A stretch of DNA of 64,000 bases from Ceratotherium simum simum (GCF_000283155.1 NW_004454182.1:5300292-5364291), one strand, 5' to 3'. Counted from the first letter of the stretch, positions 35,028 through 48,461 are shown. Numbers and translations are program-made. Notes: generated by a model not told the origin, from the sequence alone.

Positions 35028-35279
35028 GGGGGCCGGCCCGGTGGTGTAGTGGTGAAATTCGTGTGTTCTGCTTCAGCAGCCCGGGGTTCGCAGGTTTGGA
35101 TCCCGGGCACAGACCTATGCACTGCTTGTGAAGCCATGCTGTGGCAGGCATCCCACGTATAAAGTAGAGGAAGACAGGCACGGATGTTAGCCCAGGGCCA
35201 ATCTTCCTCAGCAAAATAGGAGGATTGGCAACAGATGTTAGCTCAGGGCTAGTCTTCCTCACATACACACACAAAAAAC
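35028..35279 (+). mobile_element. ERE SINE (dimer-tail type), sense
   Basis: Head GGGGGCCGGCCCGGTGG, B-box region 'ggtttggatcccgggcac', body 'gaagccatgctgtggcaggc', two tail modules ('gttagcccagggccaatctt', 'gttagctcagggctagtctt') and a CA-rich tail. I see no clean target duplication. Confidence 0.96.
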
Positions 35280-38200
35280 AATTTTCTGCTTTCTACATCT
35301 AGGCTGAAAATCAATCTACAAATTTATCCTCCCTACTATCACTTAATTCACCAACATAAAATACTATTTGCTTTAAATGCTCTATCCTGTATTTTACTAT
35401 TCCAGCAAGCATTGTTGTAATTGTTGCTTTCTATACATAGTCCACAGGCTCATTTTGCGCCTCACTGAGCCCATACAGGAAAGGAGTAGTGATGGTTGGA
35501 AGTTCCAAATGCACAGATATAGACTGTAGAGTTGCTGTGCAGAAGCATGTGATTGTTTCAGATTGTGAATTCCTCAATTCAAGGCATTGGTCTGTTTTCT
35601 TTTTTTGTATATTCGCTGAAGATGAAGCATTAAATAGATGCTTTACTGATGACTGCAGAAAATTCTTCTCTTCTTTCACTCTCAAAAAAAGGTTCTCTTA
35701 GTAAGATGAAAGATATTCTTAACTTTGCTTTTTGCTCCTTTTTTCTTTTACCAAGTAGCTTCTAGAAGATCTATTGGATGTTTTGTGTCTCCATATTTTA
35801 CCAGCCTTCTATTTTATATGTCTGTACAATTTGCCATTCTTTAATTATATTCCCATTTATTGACTAAAATCTCAAAGAAGCAGACATAAATAAAAACGGA
35901 AGCAAGGCACATGCCATTCACAAGCAATGATTCTTCCTGATGTGCGATGTTCAAATACCTAGAGTAAGCTATGAATGATCCACCTCTGTACCACAAAACA
36001 GAGGGTTTTCTGGATGCTAAAAATAATTGTCACTATTTTTTATGCATATTATTGCCCTTTTCAGGCAAAGGCAGAAACATTTTACGAAAATACAGCTCTA
36101 AGTGATTGAGTCTGAATTTCTTCTTTGATGCAGTGTAGAGAGAATTTTTGGCTTTATACTGGAAGGACTTAATACCAACTGTAGGTTGAGACTGGACAAA
36201 TATTTCCCCTGTAATTTCAGAGTGAATTGTTCCTAACCTGTATCTTTCTTGCCAGTTAACATTTCTTTTTGGAAAGGCATTTTTTTAAATGACTATTTTT
36301 ACAGCTTGAGACTGCCGCGACACTTATCTATGGTGAGAGGTATAACGTTAGCGTTGGTTGTCGCAGATAGAATGTTCACGCTATGACGCTAATTGAGTGA
36401 ACCTCATCAGAAAAAAGAGCAGGGAAGATCATAATCATTCTGTGGATTAAATCCTTAGCTTTAATAAGGTAGAACTCTTTCAAACTCACCTTCAGGTCTT
36501 AGAAATAATTCTGGGAGAAAGTCTTCTCAAAATATACGTTAAGAATTAATAACAAAAGATGCAGAATATCCTTTGCTCGTTGACACCACAGGTACTCTTT
36601 TTAAAGACTGATTTAAAGTTTAATTGCAAGCTAATTGCTTTGCTAGGTATAGATAATTTTTCCTTAAATTTTCTTAGATATGTTCTTACTGCATATATAA
36701 TTTTGATATTTTATATTTGATTTGGCTCTTCTGTCCAAATCAAGGTGGAAGGAAAGGTGATGGAAGAGGCATCAACACAAATCTCAGCTATGTTATTCCT
36801 CTTATTATAAAAATCCTTCAAGCTTCTCTTTCAAAAGGCAGGTCTTGTTACGTGTTATGAGCCGCCCTCGATCAGCAAACCTCCCCCCTCCAACCGCTGA
36901 TCAGTACTGAGATCTTTCCTGTGTGGTCTCAGCTTGTCTTAATCTCTTGATTTTTTAGTTTATTTCCTGTGCATAAAATACTTATTTAAAGCAAAATGAA
37001 AGGTTCGAAAACTTTCAACTCTTTTCAATTGCATGTTTTTTTCAATTAGAGGTTAGTGTCTGTACATTTTTAGTTTTTGTTGTTTTCTTTTTTTTAAACT
37101 TTAAAGGATCTGACTTGTGCTTAGAACGTGGCTTGTTTTGTATTTCCCAGGTTTCGCGTTTGTGCCTGCGTGTGTGTATTTTATCCCAGCTAGTTATAAC
37201 CTGATAACCTGATTTCATACTGTGCTTTCGCACAATACAGTCATCAAACTAAAGCAACACAGTAAGCGGTCACATTAACTATCATTTTGCTTGATCACTC
37301 AGGAGAGATTAAATTTATTCATTTTTACTATAGATAATCAAATATTTAAAACATGTTAAAGTAAAAGGAGGTAGAGCTATTGAGCTATGACATGTTTATT
37401 GCCAAAACAATATCCTATATGTGATGTATAACGCTTCTTGGCATGATGTGTGGAAGAAATTTCATTGTCTTTCTTCTTCTCATTTGCATTTGGTTTATCT
37501 AAAGTGAAATCCATTCAATTTTATTGAACTGTAATTCTAGTAATTTACAATATTTACATGCTGCGGTTAGATTGAAATCAGTCCTTAATTCAAATTCAAT
37601 CTAAATTTACTGCATAGTAATTAGGGCTTTGTAACTGACACTAGGGGCCTATTGATTTAATGAAAAACTTAACCTTACAGTAAGTGTTTAATTAGTTGCT
37701 GCAGTAGGTTCTGTTCTGTCCTAAATTGTGGACTTTAGAGAATCAGGTACTAATTTAAATTACACAACTATATAAAAATCAGAACTAATTTTTTTTTACA
37801 TGTAGCCTAACAGATGAATTAATTTCTTCCTCTTTGAAAAGGATAGGAGAAAGAGGCAGTAATGAAAGTAATTTCCTACCCTGACTAATTTTATGTAAGG
37901 CCGGGCTAGCTATGCTGGAAATGATTGATATAAAGAATTATGAAAATTAAAAGTCAATGAGATTTCTTCCAGGATTATTTTGTAAACGGAAAACTGAAAC
38001 AATATACATATCTGCTTAGAGCAGAAAGACTCTTGATACAGAAAGAAAAAGAGAAGATTACCCAGAATAAAACCAAAGGTGTTTTTCTTTAGATAATATT
38101 AATCGGCAGCCCAAAGCTTCATTTTTATGATCATATTAATTGTTTTCTAGATGAAAATTTAAAACATAAGTTTAAATCGACTTGTAGTGATTTTAAATGG

Positions 38201-40789
38201 TGGTCACTGATGGTCTCTGTTGAAATAAACCTAAATCATAACAAGGTCTTTTAATTGTAGTTAATAATTTTTCCTGATTTATTTTAAGAATTACAATAAA
38301 ATATTGAAATAAGGATACTTTTAAACTGAATTTTAACCTGTCTATAATCTGTCAGGTCTATAACTCATTTCTCTTAGTACATATTTGTGTTCTCAAAGCT
38401 AAAAATGGTAATGTTTCTATTTAAAACTAAGAGATTAATGCCAAAGGAAAGAAGCATCCTGCTGTCACATTATTCATTACTTGTCTAATTTATATTAGAT
38501 GTACTAAAGGTACAGTGAAAGGAGACTTTTTTTAAACCAGTATCTCTTTGATTTTCCATTTTTTGTGAAAAACACAGAGAATTATTTGGTGGCAAAAAAC
38601 AAAATAAAATATTTTTAAAGTGAAAACTTTAAATATTTTTATGTATATTTTCAAATAGTAAAGTAACTATTAAAAACATCGTAGGTAGAAAACACGGATA
38701 ACATCATTAATATGTGAAATTGGAATGGATTAATAATGATACAGTTAATTTATTAATGCTACATGGATGCTTAATATCGTAGTGAGTGAACCAAGTATTT
38801 CAATATTGATCAATATTGAATTAGTTTTAAAATATGTAAGCTATCACTGTTAAATAAATAATACGAAATAAAATCTAGTTTATGCCTCAACACGATTGGA
38901 ACACCTGTTTCAAATGAACAATTCCTACTAAAATTAAAAATGTTTAATTCAAAGAGATCTCATTTGAGACACTTTAATTTTTATATAGAGTTATGAGTGA
39001 AGAATTTTATTATAAAGTTTAAAACTCCTAATATGAAAAGAGAAAGTAGAATGACACTCAAAAACTTGGAAAAACACTGTAATACGTGTTTCAATTTGTC
39101 TAAGACTTTATTTTATGAAAACGCCTTGCAAAAATATCTTTCTTTTCTTGACAATCCACCAGATTCAGACCTCACTCCCCCAACACACCTCAGCGTGAAA
39201 GCAATACACACCAGGTACAGAAGGTTGAAAACCACACACTCTTCTCGTTTTAATGCTCGCGCTGATGAATGGCACACACAGAAGCCATATTACCCATCTC
39301 TCAGAGTGGCCTTCGCTGCCAGCACAGCTGAAATCTGGAGGCTTGCCGCATTCACATTGTCAGCTTAAATACCCAGTAAGGACTCAAACTGGGAATAAGA
39401 CAAAGTACCATTGCATGTTGATCCACTTCACTGGCCCCACCAATTAGCTGTGAAGAATATGGCTCATTTAGAAGTGTATATGATAATACTGAAGCATAAC
39501 TGAAAATTAGATATATAAAAAAAGAGGTCATTAGCTTGCACTCGTCTTATCTTCAGCTAAATGAATCGGAGATAAAATCAAATAGAATAAGTTAAGTCTT
39601 CTTAAGCTTTCAAGCCCTTTCTTATGTACTTACATTAGATGGATCTCTATAAAAAAAGTTTATAGCATTGCTATTTACAACACCACAGTTAATGTTGTGT
39701 TACAGTTTTCATTACCAACCTCTATTTTCAGAGGTGCATAGCTTTAACACAAAAATTTGTTCTGGGTTAAAAAGAAAAGCAGTGTGGTAGATTACATCCA
39801 GAAAATAAACCTAAAGACAATATCTATGCAATTTTCAGAGTATTAGAATGCCACGATAACACACAACTACGTTGACACCTGGTATGTGTTAATGAATTCT
39901 TATAGATTAAAACTACAATCTTCTAATAGAAAATTAACTGTAATTTATCCAAAATATATACTCTAGAGATATTTTTTTTTTGTGAGCAAAAAATTTAAAC
40001 ATGACTCATTATTGATGGAATTATCCAAAGAAAGAAAATAATGAAGTTTGCAATTGTTTAAAATCATAATTATAAGTTACCTGCAGTTCATGGATTATGC
40101 ACTTACCATAAAAAACATTGTTAGGAATACAAAGATGTATAATATAGAGTCTTTGTTGTAAAAAAAAAATCTTATTGCCTGTTAGAGAATGTAAAACATT
40201 TCCAACTAGAAGATAGAGGGGCCATGGCAGAGATGTTTTGGAATTCCAATATACACACTTGGTTGGATAGGTTGATAGATTGGCAGTGGTTGTTTTTTGT
40301 TTCTTTGACTATTTATTTTTCAGTTCCTAACACTGACACTGTTATGAGCATGCCTGACAAGCATAACCTGAAACGCCTCGGGATATCTTACCTCCCAGAA
40401 ATCTAGATCCATCAATTGAAGGAACAGGTCCAGAAGATCATATCTGCGAGAACTCTCTCAACTTTTATTTAAACCCTTTGGTCCTGAGCCCACTATATCT
40501 AGACCCCTGTATGTCCTTGAAGGACGCTAGTGGAAGGGAAATATGGTATCTGAGCTTTGATGGATACCTCTTGCTGGAAGGACCTGCCCTGGGGAACAAC
40601 AGGGAAGTGAAAAACTTTGTCGCTCCGATAGTTTGGCTCCTGAAACTTTAGAGGTAATGCTGAATCCTGAAAGTCAGGAAAATGTCTGGCTCCAATCAAT
40701 TAGAGAATTGGACTGCATACTGGGCCAGCTGGGATCATAGAAGATCGTCTCAGGTCATGTCTGGAGGGAAAGCTGTGGAACAAACCTGG
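35280..40789. other. transposon-free unique sequence
   Basis: About 5.5 kb without one repeat element I can name. No gene is evident: the 123-codon frame at 38997-39368 has no recognisable domain. Local blocks with surviving CpGs occur near 36310-36390 and 39180-39340, inside otherwise CpG-poor DNA. It may hold conserved regulatory sequence. Confidence 0.5.
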
Positions 40790-40978
40790 GCTTTGCTGTC
40801 AGGCAGCCGATGGCGTTTTTGGCTTTGCCATTGAGACTCTACTTAACTTCTCTAAAGTCTGTTTTCACCTTTCATGGTAATCTTGGTGACTGAATGAGAT
40901 TTTGTATATACACCATATGCTAAGTACCCTAAAGATAGAAGTGATGGTGATTGTTATTATACTCATCATCAATACAAT
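40790..40978 (+). mobile_element. MIR SINE, sense
   Basis: MIR order: 'cctgggctttgctgtcaggc', 'cattgagactctacttaact', 'tctctaaagtctgttttcac', 'ggtgactgaatgagatttt' and 'tgctaagtaccctaaagata'. Diverged but full length. Confidence 0.8.
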
Positions 40979-42128
40979 TGGTGAGTGTTTATTTGGCAGC
41001 AACCAAGCCTTGGGTCGTCTCCAAGCTGTCTCCAAGCTTCCCTACCTCAGACCCCCTTGAATTCTCATCTCTGTGGGATTTTCAAGATTACTAGGCAGTA
41101 AAATCAAGATAATCTACAGGATAAACATCACCTCTTTCTCTCTAAGGGTTTCATTTTTTGATTCAGCAAGAAGCAGTATCAGCAATTTGATTTTGAATTG
41201 GAAAAAAAAAAAGCTATAGGAAATGTTTATCAGTTTTACTTTGGATAAAAGTAATTTAAAATTAAATTTATTTAAAATTTTAATTTTAATCATGCTTTGG
41301 ACTGATTTCCAAAACTTTATCTTAAAGCCATGTTAACATTTAGCCACCTAAGCGACCATTTAAAAATAACTGCTGTTTTGGGCCATCTTGAATATATAAT
41401 AGATTAAACTGGATTTGATACAAATCTCCCAATAAGTTGGCTGGAAGCACTGGCTGATCATCTATACATGATTTTTTATAGACGTGTATTATAACAAATT
41501 TGAAGACATGGCAAGATTTAGTGTTCTTATTCCTCAGGTTGAGCACACCCCGTAGATAGTGTTTGAGCCACCAAATCGCACTGAACGGTAGATTTGTCAT
41601 AAGGAAATATTTGCCAAATTCCCCAAGGTAATGATGTTTGCCTCTTCAGAAACCTGGCTGAACTTCCTCTCCAGCATTCTGAACAAGGCAAAGATCACCC
41701 AGCCGCAATGCCTTCTTTCTGTAGCTGCTGTTATTGAGATTAAGGTCCTCAAAGCCTTGCGATAATATCCTCTCAAGAATGCTGCCAGACCCAGTGGCAA
41801 GTGACCAGAGGGGACCCTCGCTGCAAATTGGCTGGGTGCAGAGAAACCCATTCATTTATCTGCAGGCAATGGCATTGCAATTCTGAAAATGCCCTGTGTT
41901 CCTTCCCAAGGCAGCCTCTGGCCTGAAAACCTCTCTTCTGCTCCATGAACAATATTGAATTTGAGGACTTCGCAGTCTCTAGAAGAATCACAACTGTGCC
42001 ACTTTCAATTTCCTCTCTTTAGACAAAGCCTACTTGGCAATGGCTATCAGAAAGCTCCAGAATAAGCTATGGAAACCACTTCAAAAATAGCGGGAGAAAC
42101 TAGGATGGGCTTTCAAAAGTACCATTGT
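40979..42128. other. unique sequence
   Basis: No gene or nameable repeat. The segment 41590-42010 is GC-richer, with overlapping frames of 69-86 codons on the minus strand; none has a domain. It could be conserved non-coding DNA or an old untraceable element. Confidence 0.5.
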
Positions 42129-42163
42129 ATGTGTGCCTGTGTGTGTGTGTGTGTGTGTGTGTG
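42129..42163. repeat. (GT)n microsatellite
   Basis: An imperfect start then 13 uninterrupted GT units. Likely length-polymorphic. Confidence 0.97.
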
Positions 42164-45100
42164 ATAGATTCAAATAAGGCTGAGACTAATCAGTTTAAAT
42201 CATAGTCATGTGGGTTCTTCACTTTTAGTAATTTACTTACAGTCATATTCCTAGTTCAGGAACTTTAACATTTGATCCGGGCTCTGTTTGAATCATCTCT
42301 CTGTTTACTTTAAAAAGTTATGTAAAATACTGGATTACACAAATAGAATAGTCTAGTAGGAAAAACCATCTAATAACATATATATGTGTGTATGCATGTG
42401 GGTCTGTATATGTGTGTGTAAAATTAGAGATTTCAGATATAGAAAGCTATAATCTGTTAAGATTCCCCAAATAGCTAAGTTTACTTCTTTTCAGTCCTGA
42501 TTTTAAACGTAATAGGAAACCAAAGCTTGTGGAAAATTTGATGTTCAGCTAAACATAGTACACATTTAGTCATTATTGTCTGTTTATAAATTATCCATCA
42601 GGATGCATTTCTGGTTCTGTAATGACATTTGTAATATTTCCAAATTATTTGATCTGAAAAGATGTTAAATTCTTCATTTTAATTTAGTGATTCATCTTGT
42701 AGTATGCTTACATGGAGTTAAGATTATATTCTATATTCAGAGGACCTATTTTTTGGTTGCAGTTTGATGAGGGAATATTTTTAATATATACCTGGGGATG
42801 ACTTAGTATCACCAGATGGTATTTTGCCATCCACAGGTTACACTTTGCCTGTTTTGCAAGTTTGTGACACCACGGGGATGTGCTGAGGCATCTATCCTGT
42901 CAATAATGTATCTGGGACAACTTGAATACTGCAGACATCTTTATGAGTTTAAAGAGCATCCATTTGTCCTACTCCAATAAAATTGATTACTACAATAAGG
43001 TATGGTGTTCCGTTTGGAAAGAATGCTCTGTGTTAATTGCCCTGATCTGGGCAAGAGGATAGAATTAACTATAGTCATTTTTATAGAGTTTTCAAATAAG
43101 GCTACAGAAACTCTTACTTGTTTTATGCTGATTCTCATCATGAGTACAAAATATCATTTCAGTAGGAACACCTTCATATTGATAAGAATTATAATAATAA
43201 CCATGGTTGTTACTGTTATCAATAATAACCTCTGTCATTATTGCCAGTCATGCTATTTTTGAAAATGAGAATCTATAATGTGATGTGTGCTGTGCAGAAC
43301 TTTTACCCTTTGATGAGTCTCTAGAGCCTTGTGCTGTGGAGCAAATAATTTCCCATCTGTCTTCAGATTTTTGAAGGATCACGCTCTCTGATGACTTAAA
43401 ATTTTTTAGGCATTCCTCCTCCCATTCTCCAAAAAATGTAATTTTACATTTTTTATATAAAACAAATTTGCTATTTAACATATTTTTAAATTAAGATTAT
43501 TTGGTACTATCTTACAAATGAGTTTTGACTCTATTTGCACATGCGTTCTTTAAAATGCTTTTTGAGACTATGGTTTAGGAATGCCATTAATGGCCCATGT
43601 GAAAAAAATTTGGTTTTTGAATTTTATAGTAGATCACACGCTTATGTGTTCACTTTATCAAGAAGGAATGGAACTGGTAAATGCCCTGTTAACAGGAAAG
43701 ATTGTATTAAAATCCAAGCTTAAAATTTTGCTTGATGATTGATTTTAGTCTTCTTTTTTATTAAAAAAGCAACAAAAGTTGAATTCAGGACGAAAAAAAT
43801 AGAGATAGTTCATATTCACCTTACAAAGTATAAATATAGAAGCACTATAAAGTGAATGTATATGTTGATTATTCAAAATAAAATACAATTTTATTTTGTG
43901 TATTTTTTTCTCATATATGTTTTCTCATGTCTTCTGCCTGCTTCTCTAACCCCAAATCTCAGAAAAAAAATCCTAAGAACAGATAACGAGATATGGGTTA
44001 TTTCTCACATTCCTGAACTGTATTGTGTATATTTTTTTAAAAATTAGACCCTGACAAAGTAAGAAACAGGGAGTATGGCCCTTTATGTGAAATATGTATT
44101 TTAGGACTTCTTTAAAAAATAGATATGAAGATAGTCCTGCCAATTAATCACTTTTGAAGGATGTTGAATAGTGTAAGTAATGATTCTCTTGAAACTCATC
44201 GTTGAAAGTTCGCACAGAGGAGTGCTATTAAAGGATATTATTCTAGGTGTGATTTTGCTTTTAAACCAGAAAAGGAGACATTAATTTGTAGTTTTCTACA
44301 TTAGTAATTTATCTACTTATGTAAATCAATTCAATATATTCTGACAGTTTTGGCTTAGAAAGAAAAAGTGAATACCACTTCCTTAACATATTATATGAAT
44401 TTTTAAAAGTTGAAAATCATATGATAATGTTCCTTTCATCATTTCTCCTATTCAAGTGAATGGCGTTTTGGAAGCAAAAGTATATATGGCTGAATAACCC
44501 TGAGTGATAGTTAGCCTTTCTCCCTTGTGATGCTCGAGAAACTTTGTTGTCATTTTATAATTTCCCAATTCCTATTATGTAAACATAGTGTTGCTTTACT
44601 TCTATGGTGTGTAGACAGTCACTAAAAATATTCTTTTAGTGCTTAAAGTCTCATGCATAGGTGTGCATATGCATATGAGAAGGTCTGTCCCACAATTCTT
44701 AAAAAAGGTCTCTTTAATTTGAGGATATTTTTAAGATGTGATAAAATTAAGCTTGTAGGCAACTTTGGGAAAAAGCTAAATATTGCTTCTCCTTTTCAAA
44801 AAATACCACATATTTTAGCAAGTCTCAAAAGAACAGTTTGTAGAAATTCAGTTCATCCCTTTTTAACTAACAGAGACAGTGTGAGAATGAAATGAAATAA
44901 TAAATGTAGATGATATTGACGGTATAAAAACATAAACACAATATATTAATTGTTTTGATGATAAAGATTTTATACGTACAGAAGCGAAATTAGAAAGATT
45001 AGGGATCTAGTACTGGCAAGTTTGTTTTCTATTAGCATAAAAGCGTTTTCATTAAAATGTTACTGAACATCTTTGGTTGTGATAAAAGTTATGATTTCCA

Positions 45101-45189
45101 TAGTGAATATTTTCAGTTACACAACTGGGAATAGATTCATCTTTGTGCTACAGATTTTGTATCCCAGCTAAATCATATTGTAAAACACA
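42164..45189. other. unique AT-rich sequence
   Basis: Three kilobases without a gene or nameable transposon; a short interrupted TG/TA run lies at 42379-42420. Confidence 0.5.
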
Positions 45190-45312
45190 ATATGCAAACA
45201 AATTCTGGTGTGATCATGGGCACATCACTTAATCTTTCTGGATCCACTGTTCTCATTATAATATGAGAGGGCTAGATTAGATAATCTTTAGTTCTCTTGA
45301 AACTATACGTTT
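45190..45312 (+). mobile_element. MIR3-like SINE fragment, sense
   Basis: A MIR-type core ('gatcatgggcacatcactta', 'atctttctggatccactgtt') runs into a CR1/L3-type 3' end ('gggctagattagataatctt', 'tagttctcttgaaactatac'). That combination is characteristic of MIR3, whose tail derives from L3. Confidence 0.65.
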
Positions 45313-45376
45313 TCATATATATCTATTTAATGCTACTTTCTCTAGTCAGTTATAGAGAGAACCTCTTTTTACCTCT

Positions 45377-45386
45377 GTGTGTGTGT

Positions 45387-45422
<36 letters not shown>

Positions 45423-45430
45423 GAGAGATT
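45377..45430. repeat. (GT)n(GA)n purine-rich microsatellite
   Basis: A short GT run passes into GA dinucleotides with A-rich interruptions, giving a 43-bp homopurine strand. Mirror-like homopurine tracts can form triplex (H-DNA). Confidence 0.95.
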
Positions 45431-45944
45431 AAATGTATTGGTTACAGTAACCAAAAAGAAATAGTCTCTACACATCCATTTGATTACTTCCAAATTTTCC
45501 CAAAAAATTCAAATAGAAGGAAAGGTAAGTAAGAATTTAGTGCATTGTGAGAAAGAAACATTTGAATGCCCAGACTGGGCGCAGTGAAGGTGATGCATAA
45601 GGATGAATAAACACTACGGAGATTTTGGTCTAGATGTGTAAAAATTTTTCTTCCTAAATCACAGCTCACACATCAAAACCCCCTAGATGAGGTCTGCAAA
45701 TGTAAGCATGTCTGAAGATTAAGGCAACCAAAAGAAGATGGTGTTACTGATTTCTTGATAGGTGAGATTTGGAGTCCCTGGAGAAAAGAAATGGTTTAAA
45801 ATTACAGAGATAGGTTATATTTTGTATAATTTGATCTATTCCACCCCTAAAACTTTGACATTCACCTATATAGTGATACTCTAAAATTTATATATTCATT
45901 CCAGATTTTTCTACAGAGCTCATTACATCTATATAACAACAATA
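45431..45944. other. unique sequence
   Basis: No gene or nameable repeat. Confidence 0.5.
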
Positions 45945-46130
45945 TCAAATATTTATATAGGGCTTACTATGTGCTAGGCAATATTCAAAGGGCTTTACAC
46001 ACATTAACACATTTAATCCTCATAGCAGCCCTATGAGGTGAATACCGTTATTTTTCCCATTTTATATAATAGGAAACTAAGAAACTGGAATCGAGATTAG
46101 AACAGAACAGTCTGGTTCCAGAATCTTATG
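45945..46130 (-). mobile_element. MIR SINE, antisense
   Basis: Reverse MIR with good preservation: 'gggcttactatgtgctaggc', 'acacatttaatcctcatagc', 'agccctatgaggtgaatacc', 'aataggaaactaagaaactg' and 'cagtctggttccagaatctt'. Confidence 0.9.
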
Positions 46131-46379
46131 ACTGTCCTATATTCCCTCTCAGTTGTCTATAGACTCTCTCCACTCACTGCCATAAACACCAACTAAGAGG
46201 TCAACAATGGAAAATCTGAACCTGCCAAGGTCTGCTGCTCCTTTTCTCATTGTCCTTGCAATCACGTTCTCTTCAGTTCTATATCCTCAACATCTAATCA
46301 GACACTGAGGAGTTTCCCTCTGAAAAAATTTCTTTGTCTGCCTCATCTTCTTTTCTCTTGCCTCTCCATTAAGGGCTTC

Positions 46380-46705
46380 ATAATTTCTCACCTGATCTAG
46401 TAAAATAGACTTCTTATTTGTCACCAATGATAGCCACCCATTTCCTTCCAATCTGCCTGCCACACCCACGCTTAGAACCATCTTTATAAAATACACATGT
46501 GCTATGTCATTTCCCCAGTTACGGTTCTTCAGTGGTTTCCCTTAGTCTTCAAGATATTGTTGAAGCTTCATCAGAAACTCTTGCTTGCCACCCCAGTGCC
46601 ATCTTTCCAAAGTATTCCCTAATTCCCATCTTCCTCCTCTACCTCAACCTCACACACCCTCTTGTTCTAACTAGTCACCTTTTATTTTTTCTTGCATGTT
46701 CAACT
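46380..46705 (+). mobile_element. L2-like LINE fragment, sense
   Basis: L2 3' half wording: 'ccttccaatctgcctgccac', 'ttcttcagtggtttccctta', 'aactagtcaccttttatttt', 'catgttcaactcaaatacca'. The pyrimidine-rich stretch 46200-46380 before it may belong to the same copy. Confidence 0.65.
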
Positions 46706-46749
46706 CAAATACCATCTCTCTCTATGTGTCCCTATATATCCACTCAAAA

Positions 46750-46865
46750 TGACTTATTGAGAGTGTATTAGGTTTCAGGCACTGAGCTAGATATTAAGAA
46801 CCCAAGGATGATCAACGTAGATCTAGGTCTGTTCTTCCCTGAGCTTACAGTTTTGTCAACTATAA
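46750..46865 (-). mobile_element. L2 3'-end fragment, antisense
   Basis: 'acttattgagagtgtattag', 'gtttcaggcactgagctaga' and 'cttccctgagcttacagttt' are the reversed L2 terminus. Confidence 0.75.
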
Positions 46866-46920
46866 AGACAAATGGGTCTTTAGAGAATAAGAACTACAAA
46901 GTAGAAGAACTGTGTTGTGT

Positions 46921-47177
46921 TGTGTTGTGTTTTGTTTTGCTGAGGAAGATTCGCCCTAAGCTAACCTCTGTTGCCAATCTTCCTCTTTTTTTTTCCGCTT
47001 GAGGAAGATTGGCCCTAAGTTCACATTTATGCCAATCTTCCTCTACTTTGTGTGTGGGTTGCTGCCACAGCATGGCTGACAAGTCGTGTGGGTCCGCGTC
47101 CAGAAAATGAACCCTCGAACCTGGGCCGCCAAAGCAGAGGGTGCTGAACTTAACCACTAGACCACAGGGCCAGCTCC
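46921..47177 (-). mobile_element. ERE SINE (dimer-tail type), antisense
   Basis: Reversed ERE: two tail modules ('gaggaagattcgccctaagc', 'gaggaagattggccctaagt'), 'gctgccacagcatggctgac', 'taaccactagaccacagggc' and the head at the right. An imperfect target duplication, (g)aactgtgttgt / (g)tactgtgttgt, flanks it (about 46908-46920 and 47179-47190). A 139-codon minus frame across it is spurious. Confidence 0.95.
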
Positions 47178-47190
47178 AGTACTGTGTTGT

Positions 47191-48180
47191 ATAAACACAG
47201 ATGTAGGAGGACAAATTGGAGACTTCCAAGAGTAAGTTAAGTCTAGGTTGCAAACTAAAGGAGTAATAGAAATGAGTCATGGCATTGAGAATACAGCGTT
47301 CTGGCATCAGCAAAAATTCCTACAATGTTCTGGAGGCCTTCCATATCTCAGAGAAAAGATGTGCATGCAAAAGTGAAAACTCCCTAGGAAAACTTCCTTG
47401 CACTCCCCTCTTCTGGACTCCAGTGAAAGCCCAAAGCATCCATCCCTTGTTTCTCTCCCTCATGACAAAGGATCACTACATGAGTAATCACTCATTTGCC
47501 CGCTAGACCTAAAGCCCCCTTATTGCAGGTCCTTTGCAGACAGTTAGTATCTATTGCAGAGATATATAGATTGATATTTAAAGCTATTGAGATCTCAGCA
47601 ATGTTGTATGATGACGAGGCTTTGTGTGTCAAGTTGATGTAGAATAAAAATAAAACTCTATAGAATTAAGGAGATTGAGAGGGTTCAATAGATTTTGTGT
47701 GTTTGTCCATGTGCATATAAAATGAGGAAGGAGCTAAATCTGTTAAAACAAGCAAGATCAGCAGTAAACAGGAAAAGTCTAAAGAAAAAATGGAATGGTT
47801 AAGAGGTTTTTTTATTTAATAGAAATATCTATTGCACAAAAAATGTGGAATTAGCAAAAACCTAGAAAATGTCCAGCAATGTACAGGCATATAGAAGGGT
47901 AGGAAAAGACACATACAGAAAAAAACCCTAAAAACATTGCTCATTCAGTTTACTTGAGGTGCTTAATGTTTACTTTTGGAGATAATCCACCAAATGAATT
48001 CAGAGTGGCTACCAGCAAAACATCGGCAGGCTGCCACAGAAAATGACAAACTGTGAAGATTAAGCGAGAGTCATTAATGAGCAGATATTGAATATATTTT
48101 GTGATCACTTAGAGCTGTCACAAAGACAAACACTGGGTCTCAAAGAAATCCAACAGGTCCAAGGGAAAAATAGCAGAGTA
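47191..48180. other. unique sequence
   Basis: No gene or nameable repeat in about 1 kb. Confidence 0.5.
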
Positions 48181-48461
48181 GGGGGCTGGCCCCATGGCGT
48201 AGTGGTTAAGTATGACGTGCTCCACTTTGATGGCCAGGGTTCGTGGGTTCGGATCCCGGGTGTGGACCTACACCACTCATCAGCCATGCTGTGGTGGCAA
48301 CCCATATACATACAAAATAGGGGAAGACTGGCACAGATGTTAGCTCAGGGCTAATCTTCCTCAAGCAAAAAAAAAAAAAGAGGAAGATTGGCAACAGATG
48401 TTAGCTCAGGGCAAATTTTCCTCAGCAAAAAAATAAATAAATAAATAAATAAATAAATAGA
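48181..48461 (+). mobile_element. ERE SINE (dimer-tail type), sense
   Basis: Head GGGGGCTGGCCCCATGGCG, B box GGTTCGGATCCC, body 'catcagccatgctgtggtgg', two tail modules separated by A-rich sequence, and an (AAAT)n tail at 48427-48461. Flanking 'cagagta' and 'tagagta' suggest a decayed target duplication. Confidence 0.96.

Noticed and set aside
46894..47313. 139-codon minus-strand open frame
   Set aside because: Runs across the ERE SINE at 46921-47177.
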